A stretch of 64,000 bases of DNA from Mytilisepta virgata. Its lineage: Eukaryota > Mollusca > Bivalvia > Mytilida > Mytilidae. Below, piece after piece: positions 60,101 through 60,545 of the stretch. The notes under the pieces were generated by a model. That model was not told the DNA's origin. It did no database searches and saw nothing but the letters and a program-made list of their open reading frames with translations. Every line of letters starts with the position of its first letter. Within the stretch, counting starts at the first letter, position 1. The DNA lies in the NCBI GenBank assembly GCA_028015205.1, contig JAPWFG010000018.1, forward strand, positions 2,542,001 to 2,606,000. The letters run 5' to 3'. A program made the translations under genes and the position numbers.

Positions 60101-60172
60101 AATGTTTATGAATCAATCGCTAATAACAAAACAAACGCTGACATGGTTATCTATCAAAATGAAATCCTATAA
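996..60172 (+). CDS. Host gene (exons joined): FTP/EGF-like single-pass receptor
   Basis: I assembled this gene by hand from GT-AG splice sites and reading phase. Exons: 996-1059, 16889-17092, 35774-35995, 38099-38296, 38505-38687, 42479-42664, 47261-47395, 47552-47692, 49877-50020, 52542-52673, 54668-54811, 57856-57999, 58444-58552, then 59195-59280 or 59605-59699, then 59949-60172. The product is about 771 or 774 aa: signal peptide (1-20), fucolectin-type F5/8-C-like domain (about 22-163), Cys-rich EGF-like module (164-229), second fucolectin-like domain (230-352), six EGF-like modules (353-632), membrane helix (about 646-667) and a short cytoplasmic tail. The layout resembles molluscan FTP-EGF receptors and MEGF-type scavenger receptors, but there is no kinase or phosphatase domain. 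A role in carbohydrate recognition or cell-surface signalling is inferred. Further small exons could be missed in the large introns. Confidence 0.8.
1390..1625. repeat. Diverged GGTCCGACAGCTCATTA repeats
   Basis: Several imperfect copies of a motif with (G/A)(G/T)TC(C/G)GACAG(C)TCATTA and GGACAACACATTA occur here (about 1430, 1510, 1530, 1555, 1590). The reverse complement of the same pair occurs at 4485-4525. They may be subterminal repeats of a DNA transposon later broken by the LTR fragment at 1637-3341. No transposase is visible. Confidence 0.4.
1637..3341 (-). mobile_element. Gypsy-type LTR retrotransposon 5' fragment (LTR, PBS, gag start)
   Basis: Read on the minus strand, a likely LTR runs from about 3341 (TGTGACGAAG) to 2166 (CCGTAACA). 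A primer-binding-like site follows at about 2163-2146 (TGGTGTCAGAAGTGGG). The start of a gag frame comes next (MEFLKDLVELSKSLGYEG near 1911-1858; then WEKEKQTHE with stops and shifts; then PPFNER). The copy breaks off near 1637, so protease, RT and integrase are gone. The gag style (charged coiled coil, then P-x-x-PPFNE) is common in invertebrate Gypsy elements. The outer LTR edge is my estimate. Confidence 0.5.
4028..4054. repeat. Poly-A run
   Basis: About 25 A's (4030-4054) in otherwise featureless intron. The stretch 3342-4470 holds nothing else that I can identify. Confidence 0.8.
4578..4880 (+). repeat. Left outer arm of the fold-back element
   Basis: Matches the reverse complement of about 9270-9570 over most of its length, including ATGACGTCAC, GTGATGTCA, ATTTGTTTAC and GGATGTGTGGTATGTGCATGT. 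The next part of the arm is separated by a stretch (4880-5480) that has no partner on the right side and may be a later insertion. Confidence 0.7.
5480..5780 (+). repeat. Left inner arm of the fold-back element
   Basis: Contains GTAGTGGGTTTTNCC and CTCCCTTTTCTCGCG blocks. These pair with the reverse complement of 9150-9290 (GTAGTGGGTTTTCC, CTCCCCTTTTCCTGCG). Confidence 0.6.
5800..7400 (+). repeat. Direct repeats inside the fold-back element
   Basis: A block of about 100 bp (5809-5910: ATGTCCCCTTNCCTCCAGCC, then CCAATGCTGTCACCATTA) recurs at 7305-7395. A second block of about 87 bp (6711-6797: ATCCCGAAATTTTAACTG, ATGGCGATCGTTTTGAGCC) recurs at 6889-6975. These duplications suggest growth by unequal exchange or replication slippage within the element. 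Confidence 0.7.
5915..7735 (+). repeat. 21-bp-type minisatellite, left block (three patches)
   Basis: Variants of GCTGCTCTTCTCTTGCTCATC repeat over 5915-6420, 7050-7295 and 7395-7730. Because the unit is near a multiple of three, long open frames rich in Ser, Leu, Cys, His and Ala run through it in more than one frame. I treat these as artefacts, not genes. Confidence 0.85.
7798..7950 (+). repeat. 77-bp imperfect tandem duplication in the fold-back loop
   Basis: AGGCCACTCTGCATTT followed by CAGGCTTGT.ACTGGC and a G(T/C)TGCATTA..CC end occurs twice in tandem. The rest of the central loop (7950-8520) shows no coding or repeat feature. Confidence 0.6.
8535..9020 (-). repeat. Minisatellite, right block in inverted orientation
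   Basis: The unit reads GAAGAGCAGCGATGAGCAAGA here, the reverse complement of the left block. With the left block it forms a long imperfect hairpin with a loop of about 0.8 kb. Confidence 0.85.
9270..9570 (-). repeat. Right arm of the fold-back element
   Basis: Reverse complement of the left outer arm, as described for 4578-4880. Contains the mirrored ATGACGTCA and GGTTCCG blocks and ends in ATATACTACT at 9570. Confidence 0.7.
9616..9675. repeat. (AAAAAC)n microsatellite
   Basis: Runs of AAAAAC repeat between 9616 and 9675. Beyond it, 9676-10785 is unique-looking AT-rich intron in which I see no gene or repeat. Confidence 0.8.
10790..10985 (+). repeat. Left terminal repeat array of the Ginger-like element
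   Basis: Seven to eight copies of (C)CCAAACGTGTCC(A/G) spaced about 15-30 bp, starting at 10803. The first 45 bases match the inverted right end closely (AACACTC..AAACGTGTCC, then CAAACGTGTCCGATCCGCC). Such iterated subterminal motifs are usually transposase-binding sites. Confidence 0.75.
11605..11670 (+). repeat. Penelope-like 3' tail relic
   Basis: GCAGATCCTGCTTACTCTTCCGGAGCAC resembles the tail of the Penelope-like copy at 54095-54130 (GCAGGAACTGCTTACC...CCGGAGCACC). It is short and lies inside the Ginger-like element, so it inserted there or was captured. Confidence 0.4.
12297..12629 (-). pseudogene. Ginger-like gene, last exon (C-terminal domain)
   Basis: Acceptor CTAATAACAG. Reads EIRDNKQESGFFNRGITEYF..., then a KGDMVDYRTNP...SSGFWRKGVVIQV...YTVQDDLTGSSFQINR block and a stop at 12297. 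The beta-strand-rich KGDxV..GxxxK..V..Y.V pattern looks like the SH3-like or chromo-type DNA-binding end of integrases. The stretch 11000-12290 beyond it holds no other gene. Confidence 0.5.
12922..13029 (-). pseudogene. Ginger-like gene, small exon
   Basis: Acceptor TTATTCACAG, donor GTATTT, 108 nt. Reads MTNPVSPYYTEFYRKRFGCP and on to KRMHLQ. Phase fits neighbouring exons only approximately. Confidence 0.45.
13234..13419 (-). pseudogene. Ginger-like gene, exon ending in a nonsense change
   Basis: Acceptor AATGTTTCAG. Reads DSNNFISNNEGQVSFGNDD onward and ends GKEN followed by TAG directly at the donor GTAATA. The usual junction would be CAG/GT, so TAG here is probably a C-to-T change. Confidence 0.5.
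13695..13809 (-). pseudogene. Ginger-like gene, exon with frameshift
   Basis: Acceptor after a T-run (TTTTTTTAG), donor GTAAGT. Reads ETLKLLDDISSPADDSNEE, then needs a one-base shift to continue NVITFKSAIDAGPSSVLDL. The shift is evidence of decay. Confidence 0.5.
14089..14234 (-). pseudogene. Ginger-like gene, acidic exon interrupted by a SINE
   Basis: Reads EEKLFLREAHLDVEV, then a strongly acidic run ending DDDDELSLE before the donor GTAATT. The SINE entered between LTE and EEKL. Such acidic linkers are common between the integrase core and the C-terminal part of KRBA2-like proteins. Confidence 0.6.
14235..14557 (+). mobile_element. tRNA-derived SINE inside a transposon exon
   Basis: Flanked by an 11-12 bp duplication (CTTCAGTTAAA at 14224-14234 and 14558-14568). 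The head contains a pol III B box (GGTTCGATCC, 14260s) after a truncated A box. The 3' part has GTTGCCACTGGACGTTAA and ends in an ATTCATCCATCC tail. The same family is present at 24486-24997 in the opposite orientation. The 3' module is also found at 48470-48712. Confidence 0.8.
14569..14582 (-). pseudogene. Ginger-like gene, exon piece upstream of the SINE
   Basis: Acceptor TTTATTCAG. This piece plus the duplicated target reads IPFQNLTE and is continuous with 14089-14234 once the SINE at 14235-14557 is ignored. Confidence 0.6.
14941..15478. repeat. 30-bp minisatellite inside the Ginger-like element
   Basis: Twelve well-conserved units (TTTAGCGCCGTAGGCTGTGT plus CAATGTGCCA) fill 15121-15478 in exact 30-bp register. 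About six increasingly diverged units extend to 14941, so the array is being homogenised from one end. Since 30 is a multiple of three, several frames are open. The minus-strand frame (AYGAKxHIDT repeat) also stays open through the decayed units to 14862, giving 156 aa. Confidence 0.9.
15538..16539 (-). pseudogene. Ginger-like integrase, main exon (KRBA2-type), one in-frame stop
   Basis: From ATG 16539 the frame gives about 181 aa with a helix-turn-helix-like start (GPRKISEKVNGVSERMIKRY) and an HHCC zinc-binding region (H-x3-H, then CSSC). It ends SRWQIDL, carrying the first catalytic Asp. A TAG at 15991-15993, probably an old CAG, interrupts it. The same frame continues with a DNGKEFSN block (second Asp) and HPQSQGRVERFNRT (catalytic Glu). 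The exon ends at a CAG/GTTAGT donor at 15538. The sequence resembles KRBA2-type proteins, which descend from such integrases. Confidence 0.75.
16618..16812 (-). repeat. Right terminal repeat array of the Ginger-like element
   Basis: About eight GGACACGTTTGGGCG copies, the inverse of the left array, ending in GAGTGTTACA at 16812. Two adjacent units are near-identical (GACGGCATTGATC spacer), suggesting recent local duplication. Confidence 0.75.
16889..17092 (+). CDS. Host exon 2: first half of FTP (fucolectin-like F5/8-C) domain
   Basis: Acceptor TTTATAG, donor GTAAGT at 17093, 204 nt, phase 1 to 1. The product has the hallmarks of the eel fucolectin/tachylectin-4/pentraxin-1 family: AYQSSTY near the start, then ADRAL, then a GCSHTE...AWWKI block and IIIYYRD. 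In fucolectins the HT and WW region forms part of the beta-sandwich core and calcium/fucose site. The second half of the domain is exon 3, 18.7 kb away. The upstream boundary is only 76 bp from the end of a DNA transposon. Confidence 0.8.
19109..19127. repeat. Poly-C run
   Basis: Nineteen C's in a row. A similar run of 19 occurs at 60824-60842. Confidence 0.9.
19505..19790 (-). repeat. Penelope-like 3' tail relic (minus strand)
   Basis: Read on the minus strand it resembles the 3' region of the copy at 54060-54270: a GGAACACTTGAGTTCA block, then a TTGCTACGTGTACTGTTTAG...TGTTATGTGTTG stretch. The 94-residue open frame here has no function that I recognise and matches non-coding tail in the other copies. 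Confidence 0.45.
21895..22190. repeat. Degenerate tandem array built on a GTTGGCCCAAC palindrome
   Basis: Units of about 55-60 bp contain TATGCTTACGTTGGCCCAACA plus a G(A)TATCTGTT.G..TTGG segment, repeated about five times with drift. A related CAATATACGGAGTTTGGCCAACG sequence sits at 24325-24350. No transposase is nearby. Confidence 0.6.
24486..24997 (-). mobile_element. tRNA-derived SINE, minus strand, with internal insertion
   Basis: Flanked by TTGATCTTTT (24476-24485 and 24998-25007), a 10-bp target duplication. Read on the minus strand it has a TGGTAGCGTGC A box, a B-box region GGTTGATTAGATCC, and CCGGCCGGGCCAAACCAAAG as in the SINE at 14235. An extra stretch of about 150 bp follows, then GAGCTAGCACGTTAAAAA, AACATGTTCTCGTCCTG and a CCATCCATCC tail. 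It is the same family as 14235-14557. Confidence 0.8.
25455..26240 (+). repeat. Helitron-like dispersed repeat, copy A
   Basis: Internal units repeat ACATGGCCGCCATG-type and GAACTACTTGGCCAA-type blocks roughly every 130-190 bp. The 3' end is AGGTGAGCGATACAGG followed by GAGCCTCTA. The same family occurs at 36262, 54885 and 63544. No reading frame is present. Confidence 0.55.
27129..27171. repeat. 43-base poly-A tract
   Basis: Uninterrupted A's followed by a CGTG-rich stretch (27172-27270) with repeated CGTGTAACGTG/CGTGCAACGTGCGAATCGTG variants, unusual for the surrounding AT-rich DNA. Confidence 0.9.
27357..27544. repeat. 94-bp tandem duplication
   Basis: GGTGTCAAATATTTGAAAAT begins at 27357 and again at 27451, and the copies are almost identical through ATTCAATTTATTTG. 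The high similarity suggests a recent event. Confidence 0.9.
28117..28731 (+). repeat. 5' LTR
   Basis: 615 bp, TGTTA...TAACA ends. A TATATATA motif lies near 28361 and an AATAAA near 28657, candidates for promoter and polyadenylation signals. It differs from the 3' LTR by small indels, for example near 28160-28172 (TAATTTGTTTTGCGTAG against AAAACGTAG). Confidence 0.9.
28737..28754 (+). promoter_or_regulatory. Primer-binding site of the Gypsy element
   Basis: TGGGGGCTCGTGTCGGGA lies five bases after the LTR. It resembles the complement of a tRNA-Pro 3' end as used by several retroelements, with differences near the end. The tRNA assignment is inference. Confidence 0.55.
28824..30150 (+). pseudogene. 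gag of the Gypsy element (frameshifted near the start)
   Basis: ATG 28824 opens MAFDAGKFLKTPDLERFDKL and stops at 28970. The main frame resumes just after that stop (DLEIFGEEAL) and continues through a long Lys/Glu coiled coil (repeats of LKQLEKE), then a SCAN-like capsid stretch (PYWTAMLQ...GKAAEIY, YRQKFRSYKK) and a zinc-knuckle-like CAYCKKNGPLMDDC lacking the usual His. One small indel near 28950 explains the split. Confidence 0.75.
30151..30560 (+). pseudogene. Aspartic protease region of the Gypsy element
   Basis: ILRDTGASQSFLLEG carries the DTGA active site, followed by SVLLRGVELGYIDVPLHRIY and LLLGNDLA, the usual flap and ILG/LLG strands. It is in frame with gag (the open frame runs 29089-31071). 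Confidence 0.8.
30600..31900 (+). pseudogene. Integrase of the Gypsy element, placed before RT
   Basis: HHCC zinc domain (AHDTPLAGHLGIRK...CKSCHIC) is followed by VLIDCVGPL with the first Asp, a one-base slip in an A-run near 31040, then IQSDQGSNF (second Asp) and HPESQGTLERFHQ (Glu). A stop at 31608 and another frame change lead to a GPY/F-type C-terminal module (YCGPYTI...HINVLKPYF) at 31625-31830. Confidence 0.85.
32060..32705 (+). pseudogene. Reverse transcriptase of the Gypsy element
   Basis: After a short linker (PIKQHPYRLNP, DNDIIEPSNS) with a small deletion where WSSP is expected, the frame 32199-32705 gives FVTDFRKVN, SKFDLLKSYWQVPL, MPFGMKNAPATFQRM and the catalytic YIDDVIVYSD. It ends in a frameshift before LGK-like sequence at about 32703. 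Confidence 0.85.
32729..33367 (+). pseudogene. RT thumb and RNase H of the Gypsy element
   Basis: Reads KKQLMRYLGMIGFYRTF, then LDVDASDVGVGAVLYQ (RNase H, first Asp), STIEKECFALLSAL (Glu), VYTDHNPLTF (Asp) and NVIADALSR (final Asp). The 212-residue frame is intact and closes pol at 33367; nothing follows but the purine tract and 3' LTR. Confidence 0.9.
33439..33449 (+). promoter_or_regulatory. Polypurine tract of the Gypsy element
   Basis: AAGGGGGGAGG directly before the 3' LTR, the plus-strand priming site expected there. Confidence 0.85.
33450..34061 (+). repeat. 3' LTR
   Basis: 612 bp, same ends as the 5' LTR, with small differences such as an extra GCGCAG near 33563. Followed by the ATAA duplication. 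Confidence 0.9.
34582..34800 (+). mobile_element. tRNA-derived SINE, second family
   Basis: The head has an A box (TGTAGTGGCTAGAGCA near 34593) and a B box (GGTTCGATTCC at 34634-34644) spaced as in a tRNA gene. The anticodon arm is degenerate and the acceptor stem does not pair, so it is not a working tRNA. The tail ends in short ATT/GTT repeats near 34785. The body differs from the SINEs at 14235 and 24486. Confidence 0.65.
35774..35995 (+). CDS. Host exon 3: second half of first FTP domain
   Basis: Acceptor TTTTACAG, donor GTAAGT at 35996, 222 nt, phase 1 to 1. It begins FPERINGFYLYITN, which matches the fucolectin stretch after the NRxDC strand, and ends FVELCYVEVHG, the family's conserved closing strand (xLCEVEVYG-like). 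Joined to exon 2 it completes one domain of about 140 residues. Two cysteines in the middle (YLCYKD, IDCFKL) could pair. Confidence 0.8.
36262..37265 (+). repeat. Helitron-like dispersed repeat, copy B
   Basis: Starts with GCGTCCGTCGTCGTCG near 36322 and contains several imperfect units with ACTACTTGGCCAATTGGA, AATTTTGAGTTTTTGGTGC and AAGATGGC(C/T)(A/G)CCACC. The 3' end is AGGTAAGCGATACAGG, then GGCTCTTGAGAGCC, a hairpin, and CTATG. Confidence 0.6.
37266..38098. other. Intron 3 remainder
   Basis: AT-rich intron; I see no gene or repeat of known type. Confidence 0.6.
38099..38296 (+). CDS. Host exon 4: Cys-rich EGF-like module
   Basis: Acceptor CAAAAG, donor GTAAGT at 38297, 198 nt, phase 1 to 1. 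The 66-residue product is dense in cysteine (GCPLKKHGNDC, CPAKC, CVFGCGSGFC, CTRGCKP, QYCNKS), resembling laminin/MEGF-type EGF repeats but longer than one canonical EGF. It joins the two fucolectin-like domains. The acceptor has a poor pyrimidine tract, so the exact start is a little less certain than the frame. Confidence 0.75.
38505..38687 (+). CDS. Host exon 5: first half of second, divergent FTP-like domain
   Basis: Acceptor TTTTTTCAG, donor GTAAGT at 38688, 183 nt, phase 1 to 1. It starts SYENLALNKPAIQ, the usual opening of F5/8-C/fucolectin domains (NLALGKPAxQSS), and has IVDGN where the family has AVDGN. The WW core seen in exon 2 is missing, so ligand binding by this copy is doubtful. 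The split point matches that of the first domain (exon 2/3), suggesting a two-exon domain duplication. Confidence 0.7.
39889..40985 (-). pseudogene. Penelope-like retroelement fragment 1 (minus strand)
   Basis: Read on the minus strand: NNIVFVCKSYYIQCLINELG-type upstream region, LGNPAYKATTLSKEEI, a gap, then a block equivalent to FRYIDDVLSLNN around 40380 and a LLHLIYPNE stretch, and finally the GGAGCACC tail near 40050. It matches the + strand copy at 52690-54290. Stops and deletions are frequent, and most of the finger/palm region between is missing. Confidence 0.65.
41205..41935 (-). pseudogene. Penelope-like retroelement fragment 2 (minus strand)
   Basis: The minus strand reads a degenerate RT core (DDV near 41910, LYPNEIEIKDTTD, SYLDLHFE), then frameshifts, the YGVYIS stretch in altered form, and a tail resembling fragment 1. 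Fragments 1 and 2 share orientation and lie 220 bp apart, so they may be tandem or successive insertions. Confidence 0.6.
42479..42664 (+). CDS. Host exon 6: second half of second FTP-like domain
   Basis: Acceptor TATTGTAG, donor GTAAGT at 42665, 186 nt, phase 1 to 1. The product ends RFVRVLPPDNTLKICEIEVIG, close to the fucolectin closing strand (YVxIxLPG...LTLCEVEVYG). The start (DTSKNKDKLYSIYC) is divergent. A DIRS-like retrotransposon begins about 120 bp downstream in the next intron. Confidence 0.75.
42785..42935 (+). repeat. Left inverted terminal repeat of the DIRS-like element
   Basis: Contains CTAAGATTGTCTGTGAGATA, TTCAAAGAAAATTAACC, TTTAAAGAATACCCCTC and CACCTGTCTGCGCATGC. All occur reverse-complemented in 46735-46900 with minor changes. 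Confidence 0.85.
42965..43860 (+). pseudogene. DIRS-like gag region
   Basis: Two open stretches: 42965-43198 (Glu/Ser/Arg-rich, with AVVEDPAGPA) and 43588-43860 (LAKESKDDKQLRDLLVSSIY then basic, Gln-rich). The second resembles the end of DIRS ORF1 before RT. They are separated by stops and by a TTTACTATATCTAATATTAG block also found at 56267 and 56636. Confidence 0.5.
44120..44580 (+). pseudogene. DIRS-like reverse transcriptase remnant
   Basis: Recognisable pieces in shifting frames: SILLVQKKVG, NLNGLNAFF, a LKIDLKQAYLT block, and APKQFTKVTKG-like sequence, then directly RDLAQIIGQLTA, which normally lies well downstream. The YxDD catalytic part is therefore deleted. Confidence 0.6.
44590..45030 (+). 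pseudogene. DIRS-like RNase H remnant
   Basis: SEASLSGWGATQQ (cf. DASLxGWG of DIRS RNase H), then HVELKVAFLGLQSF and IIILLDNKTTTAHLNK, corresponding to the ELxA and DN catalytic strands. The first Asp appears as Glu, and a stop follows KIGGV. Confidence 0.65.
45433..46280 (+). pseudogene. DIRS-like tyrosine recombinase remnant
   Basis: The 131-residue open frame at 45433-45828 has an SYSAMGISQEVKIKFG start, WLSLCVGREIDPF, FEEGYQYR-like FYEGYQYRTINVHRSALLS and DGMPVFYRKNPPL, the N-terminal part of DIRS recombinases. In other frames the catalytic end follows: AHSCRIVSTSKSG (HxxR, about 46122-46133) and FHKLYFRT with the likely nucleophile Tyr at 46230-46232. Confidence 0.75.
46311..46400 (-). 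repeat. Internal complementary region of the DIRS-like element
   Basis: TATATCTCACAGAAAATCTTAG (complement of the left end) is followed within about 25 bp by ATATGATAAGATTGGTGTGAG (complement of the right end). Such a fused copy of both termini is thought to template the circular DIRS intermediate. Confidence 0.75.
46735..46900 (-). repeat. Right inverted terminal repeat of the DIRS-like element
   Basis: Reverse complement of the left terminal repeat, with an extra segment around 46745-46775. The sequence 46901-47260 after it holds nothing that I recognise. Confidence 0.8.
47261..47395 (+). CDS. Host exon 7: EGF-like repeat
   Basis: Acceptor TTTCAG, 135 nt, phase 1 to 1. One MEGF/laminin-type EGF unit: GCQGGWYGKYC, CPVHCGGPC, GECIHGCTDGYTGIKC. 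The donor I place at 47396 is GTGTCA, weaker than the GTAAGT used by most other exons of this gene, so this junction may be spliced inefficiently. It is separated from exon 8 by only 156 bp. Confidence 0.75.
47552..47692 (+). CDS. Host exon 8: EGF-like repeat
   Basis: Acceptor GATTTCAG, donor GTATAAG at 47693, 141 nt, phase 1 to 1. One EGF-like unit with ECKNGQYGSKC, CSENC, SPCDHVTGRC and GCTSGWLGYNC. The spacing matches the MEGF10/11 and Draper EGF subtype. Confidence 0.8.
48470..48712 (+). repeat. SINE-like fragment with the shared 3' module
   Basis: Ends in ATTTGCCACTAGACGTTAAGCAA, the same module as in the SINE at 14520-14540 (GTTGCCACTGGACGTTAAACAA). It is followed by an A-rich tail. 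The pol III boxes are not visible, so it is a 5'-truncated or separate family member. The rest of intron 8 (47693-48470 and 48713-49876) shows no gene. Confidence 0.5.
49877..50020 (+). CDS. Host exon 9: EGF-like repeat, CVDD/CKPGW subtype
   Basis: Acceptor ACATATAG, donor GTAAGT at 50021, 144 nt, phase 1 to 1. ECSPGKFGLNC, ESCVGCVDDFC, GIC and ACKPGWKWTPKCNES define a subtype shared with exons 54668-54811 and 57856-57999 and with two decayed copies at 51731 and 52217. The shared length and motifs point to tandem exon duplication within the gene. Confidence 0.8.
50021..51020. other. Intron 9, first part
   Basis: AT-rich with no recognisable gene. Long A/T runs only. Confidence 0.6.
51060..51295. 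repeat. Palindromic repeat built on (A)GACCAGAGATTTGAAC
   Basis: CAAATCTCTAGTCTTG, AGACCAGAGATTTGAACC, CAGATCTCTAGTCGACCAG, AATCTCTGGTTTTTGGTCC and AGAGATTTGAACCAGAG alternate in both orientations over 230 bp. It looks like a MITE or subterminal repeat cluster. No transposase is nearby. Confidence 0.5.
51731..51865 (+). pseudogene. Decayed EGF exon copy, or stop-bearing alternative terminal exon
   Basis: An intact acceptor (TTTTGTAG) leads into a phase-compatible reading frame (ECNTSYFGENC, CDGCIDEIC, GIC, HCKPGIMYGKKYT) that ends at TAA 51863-51865. It is closely related to the exon at 54668, even in the intron bases before the acceptor. The expected Trp after CKPG is Ile, the last Cys is Tyr, and no donor follows. 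A polyadenylation signal AATAAA lies at 51948-51953. Most likely a dying exon duplicate; use as a 3' terminal exon giving a soluble ectodomain cannot be excluded. Confidence 0.6.
52217..52300 (+). pseudogene. Second decayed EGF exon copy
   Basis: The DNA is recognisably derived from the exon 9 type (CGLGKYGIN, then GNLCDNVNG in a shifted frame). It has lost the ESC segment between the NC and GC motifs and then meets a stop (GGAATATAA). No donor follows. It is a relic of the same exon-duplication process that produced exons 9, 11 and 12. Confidence 0.55.
52542..52673 (+). CDS. Host exon 10: EGF-like repeat
   Basis: Acceptor TTCACAAAG after a T-rich tract, donor GTAAAA at 52674, 132 nt, phase 1 to 1. 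TCNDTYYGVNC, CYCLGGPC, TTGNCQAGC and EKGWEGKSC form one EGF unit, more like exons 7/8 than exon 9. A Penelope-like element begins just downstream, within about 20 bp of the donor. Confidence 0.75.
52690..54290 (+). pseudogene. Penelope-like reverse transcriptase (best copy, frameshifted)
   Basis: Pieces in order: NPTYTPTTLTKQEVLDND (52785), a TAG, WISKLHKNPFKQRYIAGSA (52905), KTFDFSTLYTTIPHSQL (53145), a frameshift near 53265, then a 239-residue frame (53301-54020) with IGIPMGTNCAPLLADLFLYS and the catalytic YIDDVLSLN. The KLHK...R.I and TFDFSTLYTxIPH motifs fit Penelope-like RTs. No GIY-YIG endonuclease is visible. The tail (54060-54290) with CCGGAGCACCTGGG is shared by several relics in this window. 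Confidence 0.65.
54668..54811 (+). CDS. Host exon 11: EGF-like repeat, CVDD/CKPGW subtype
   Basis: Acceptor TTTGTAG, donor GTAGGT at 54812, 144 nt, phase 1 to 1. ECNSSYFGENC, KCDGCIDDDC, GIC and QCKPGWEYEEKCNKS. It is the intact sister of the decayed exon at 51731. Confidence 0.8.
54885..56105 (+). repeat. Helitron-like dispersed repeat, copy C (longest)
   Basis: Opens GCTCATCTGGCCTATAAGG...TGGCGTCCGTCGTC and holds about six units of roughly 180 bp with GGCCAATTGGAACCAGACTT, GGTCCTTNGATGGTCCTCTT, TGTCAACCAAGATGG and GCCACAGC blocks. It ends AGGTAAGCGATATAGGCACTTGAGAGCCTCTAGT: a short hairpin followed by CTAG, as in Helitron 3' ends. Confidence 0.65.
56106..57855. other. Intron 11 remainder with a repeated 40-bp block
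   Basis: TAGTATAAATTTACTATATC plus TAATATT(T/A)GTATCTTT occurs at 56259-56300 and 56628-56675 in direct orientation, about 370 bp apart. A related block lies in the DIRS-like gag region at 43323. Nothing else in this stretch is recognisable. Confidence 0.5.
57856..57999 (+). CDS. Host exon 12: EGF-like repeat, CVDD/CKPGW subtype
   Basis: Acceptor GGTTTTAG, donor GTAAGC at 58000, 144 nt, phase 1 to 1. ECSSGTYGINC, SCNGCVDDLC, GFC and NCKPGWKTSPKCDES. Last EGF unit before the membrane exon. Confidence 0.8.
58444..58552 (+). CDS. Host exon 13: juxtamembrane and transmembrane helix
   Basis: Acceptor CATTATAG, 109 nt, phase 1 in and 2 out. A short acidic/serine linker (IGVMTEDSESSAS) precedes GAGVGVSLFVLIIILLSMM plus IFV, a clear membrane helix. 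The donor GTGCGT at 58553 leaves AG, which completes an Arg codon with either downstream exon and gives a basic stop-transfer. A better-looking donor, GTAAGG at 58548, would put exon 14a into a frame with an immediate stop, so I rejected it. Confidence 0.75.
59195..59280 (+). CDS. Host exon 14a: alternative cytoplasmic exon
   Basis: Acceptor TTTTGTAG, donor GTAACT at 59281, 86 nt, phase 2 in and 1 out. It encodes RQRNSRNGICRG, then TSEYENTPKSSYYT: a basic start suited to follow a membrane helix and a YENT site fitting the Grb2 SH2 rule (pYxN). Spliced directly to 59949 it stays in frame. If exon 59605-59699 is also included, the final exon is read out of frame and stops after about 15 codons. 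Confidence 0.65.
59605..59699 (+). CDS. Host exon 14b: alternative cytoplasmic exon
   Basis: Acceptor AATTACAG, donor GTGACT at 59700, 95 nt, phase 2 in and 1 out, the same as exon 14a. Joined straight to the membrane exon it reads RKKYYNMVSKRWHEEFDG, then DEADFQTFHPLLSKD: basic start, a YNMV tyrosine site, then an acidic patch. In the frame that follows exon 14a its product looks non-native and leads to a stop in the last exon, so joint use is unlikely. Confidence 0.6.
59949..60172 (+). CDS. Host last exon: cytoplasmic C-terminus
   Basis: Acceptor TATATTCAG, phase 1 in, stop TAA at 60170-60172. The 74-residue end is polar and Asn/Thr/Asp-rich, with tyrosine sites GYINTG, HVYDGV, NVYESI and VIYQNEIL. 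YINT and YQNE fit pYxN adaptor binding. No kinase, phosphatase or NPxY motif is present. I see no perfect AATAAA in the next 100 bases, so the 3' UTR end is undefined. Confidence 0.75.
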
Positions 60173-60364
60173 AAACAACGAGGGAACATGCATATTTTTA
60201 TAAAACTGTCATAAGTTTAATTTTATGTTTAAAATGTTTAAATGAAATGCACCTGAGCCAAGGTAACATGCTCTTACATTATTAAATTAGACTACTTTTT
60301 TTACTAATATTCAAACTTTGATATCATTTTTCTACTTTATTTTTCAACTACTGCTGTATAATTT
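60173..60364 (+). other. Putative host 3' UTR start
   Basis: Follows the TAA at 60170. ATTAAA-like hexamers occur near 60281, but no canonical AATAAA. The transcript end is not defined by sequence alone. Confidence 0.4.
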
Positions 60365-60545
60365 AGGAGCACCTGGGTTCACTCCTGGTTTTTATATGAG
60401 TTCGTGTTGTTCATTGTTTTTTTTAAAAGTTTTCTGTGTTTATTTGATGTGCTTGTGGTTGTTCATTTATCTCACCGGGTTTGTCTGTCCAATGGATTAC
60501 GTTTTTGATTTGCCCCTTAGGTATATTTGTACTCGTTATACACGA
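60365..60545 (+). repeat. Penelope-like 3' tail relic after the host stop codon
   Basis: Nearly the same as 54122-54285 (GAGCACCTGGGTTCACTCCT, GTTTGTCTGTCCAATGGATT), with a few indels. It lies about 190 bp after the host stop and may be part of the 3' UTR. Confidence 0.75.
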
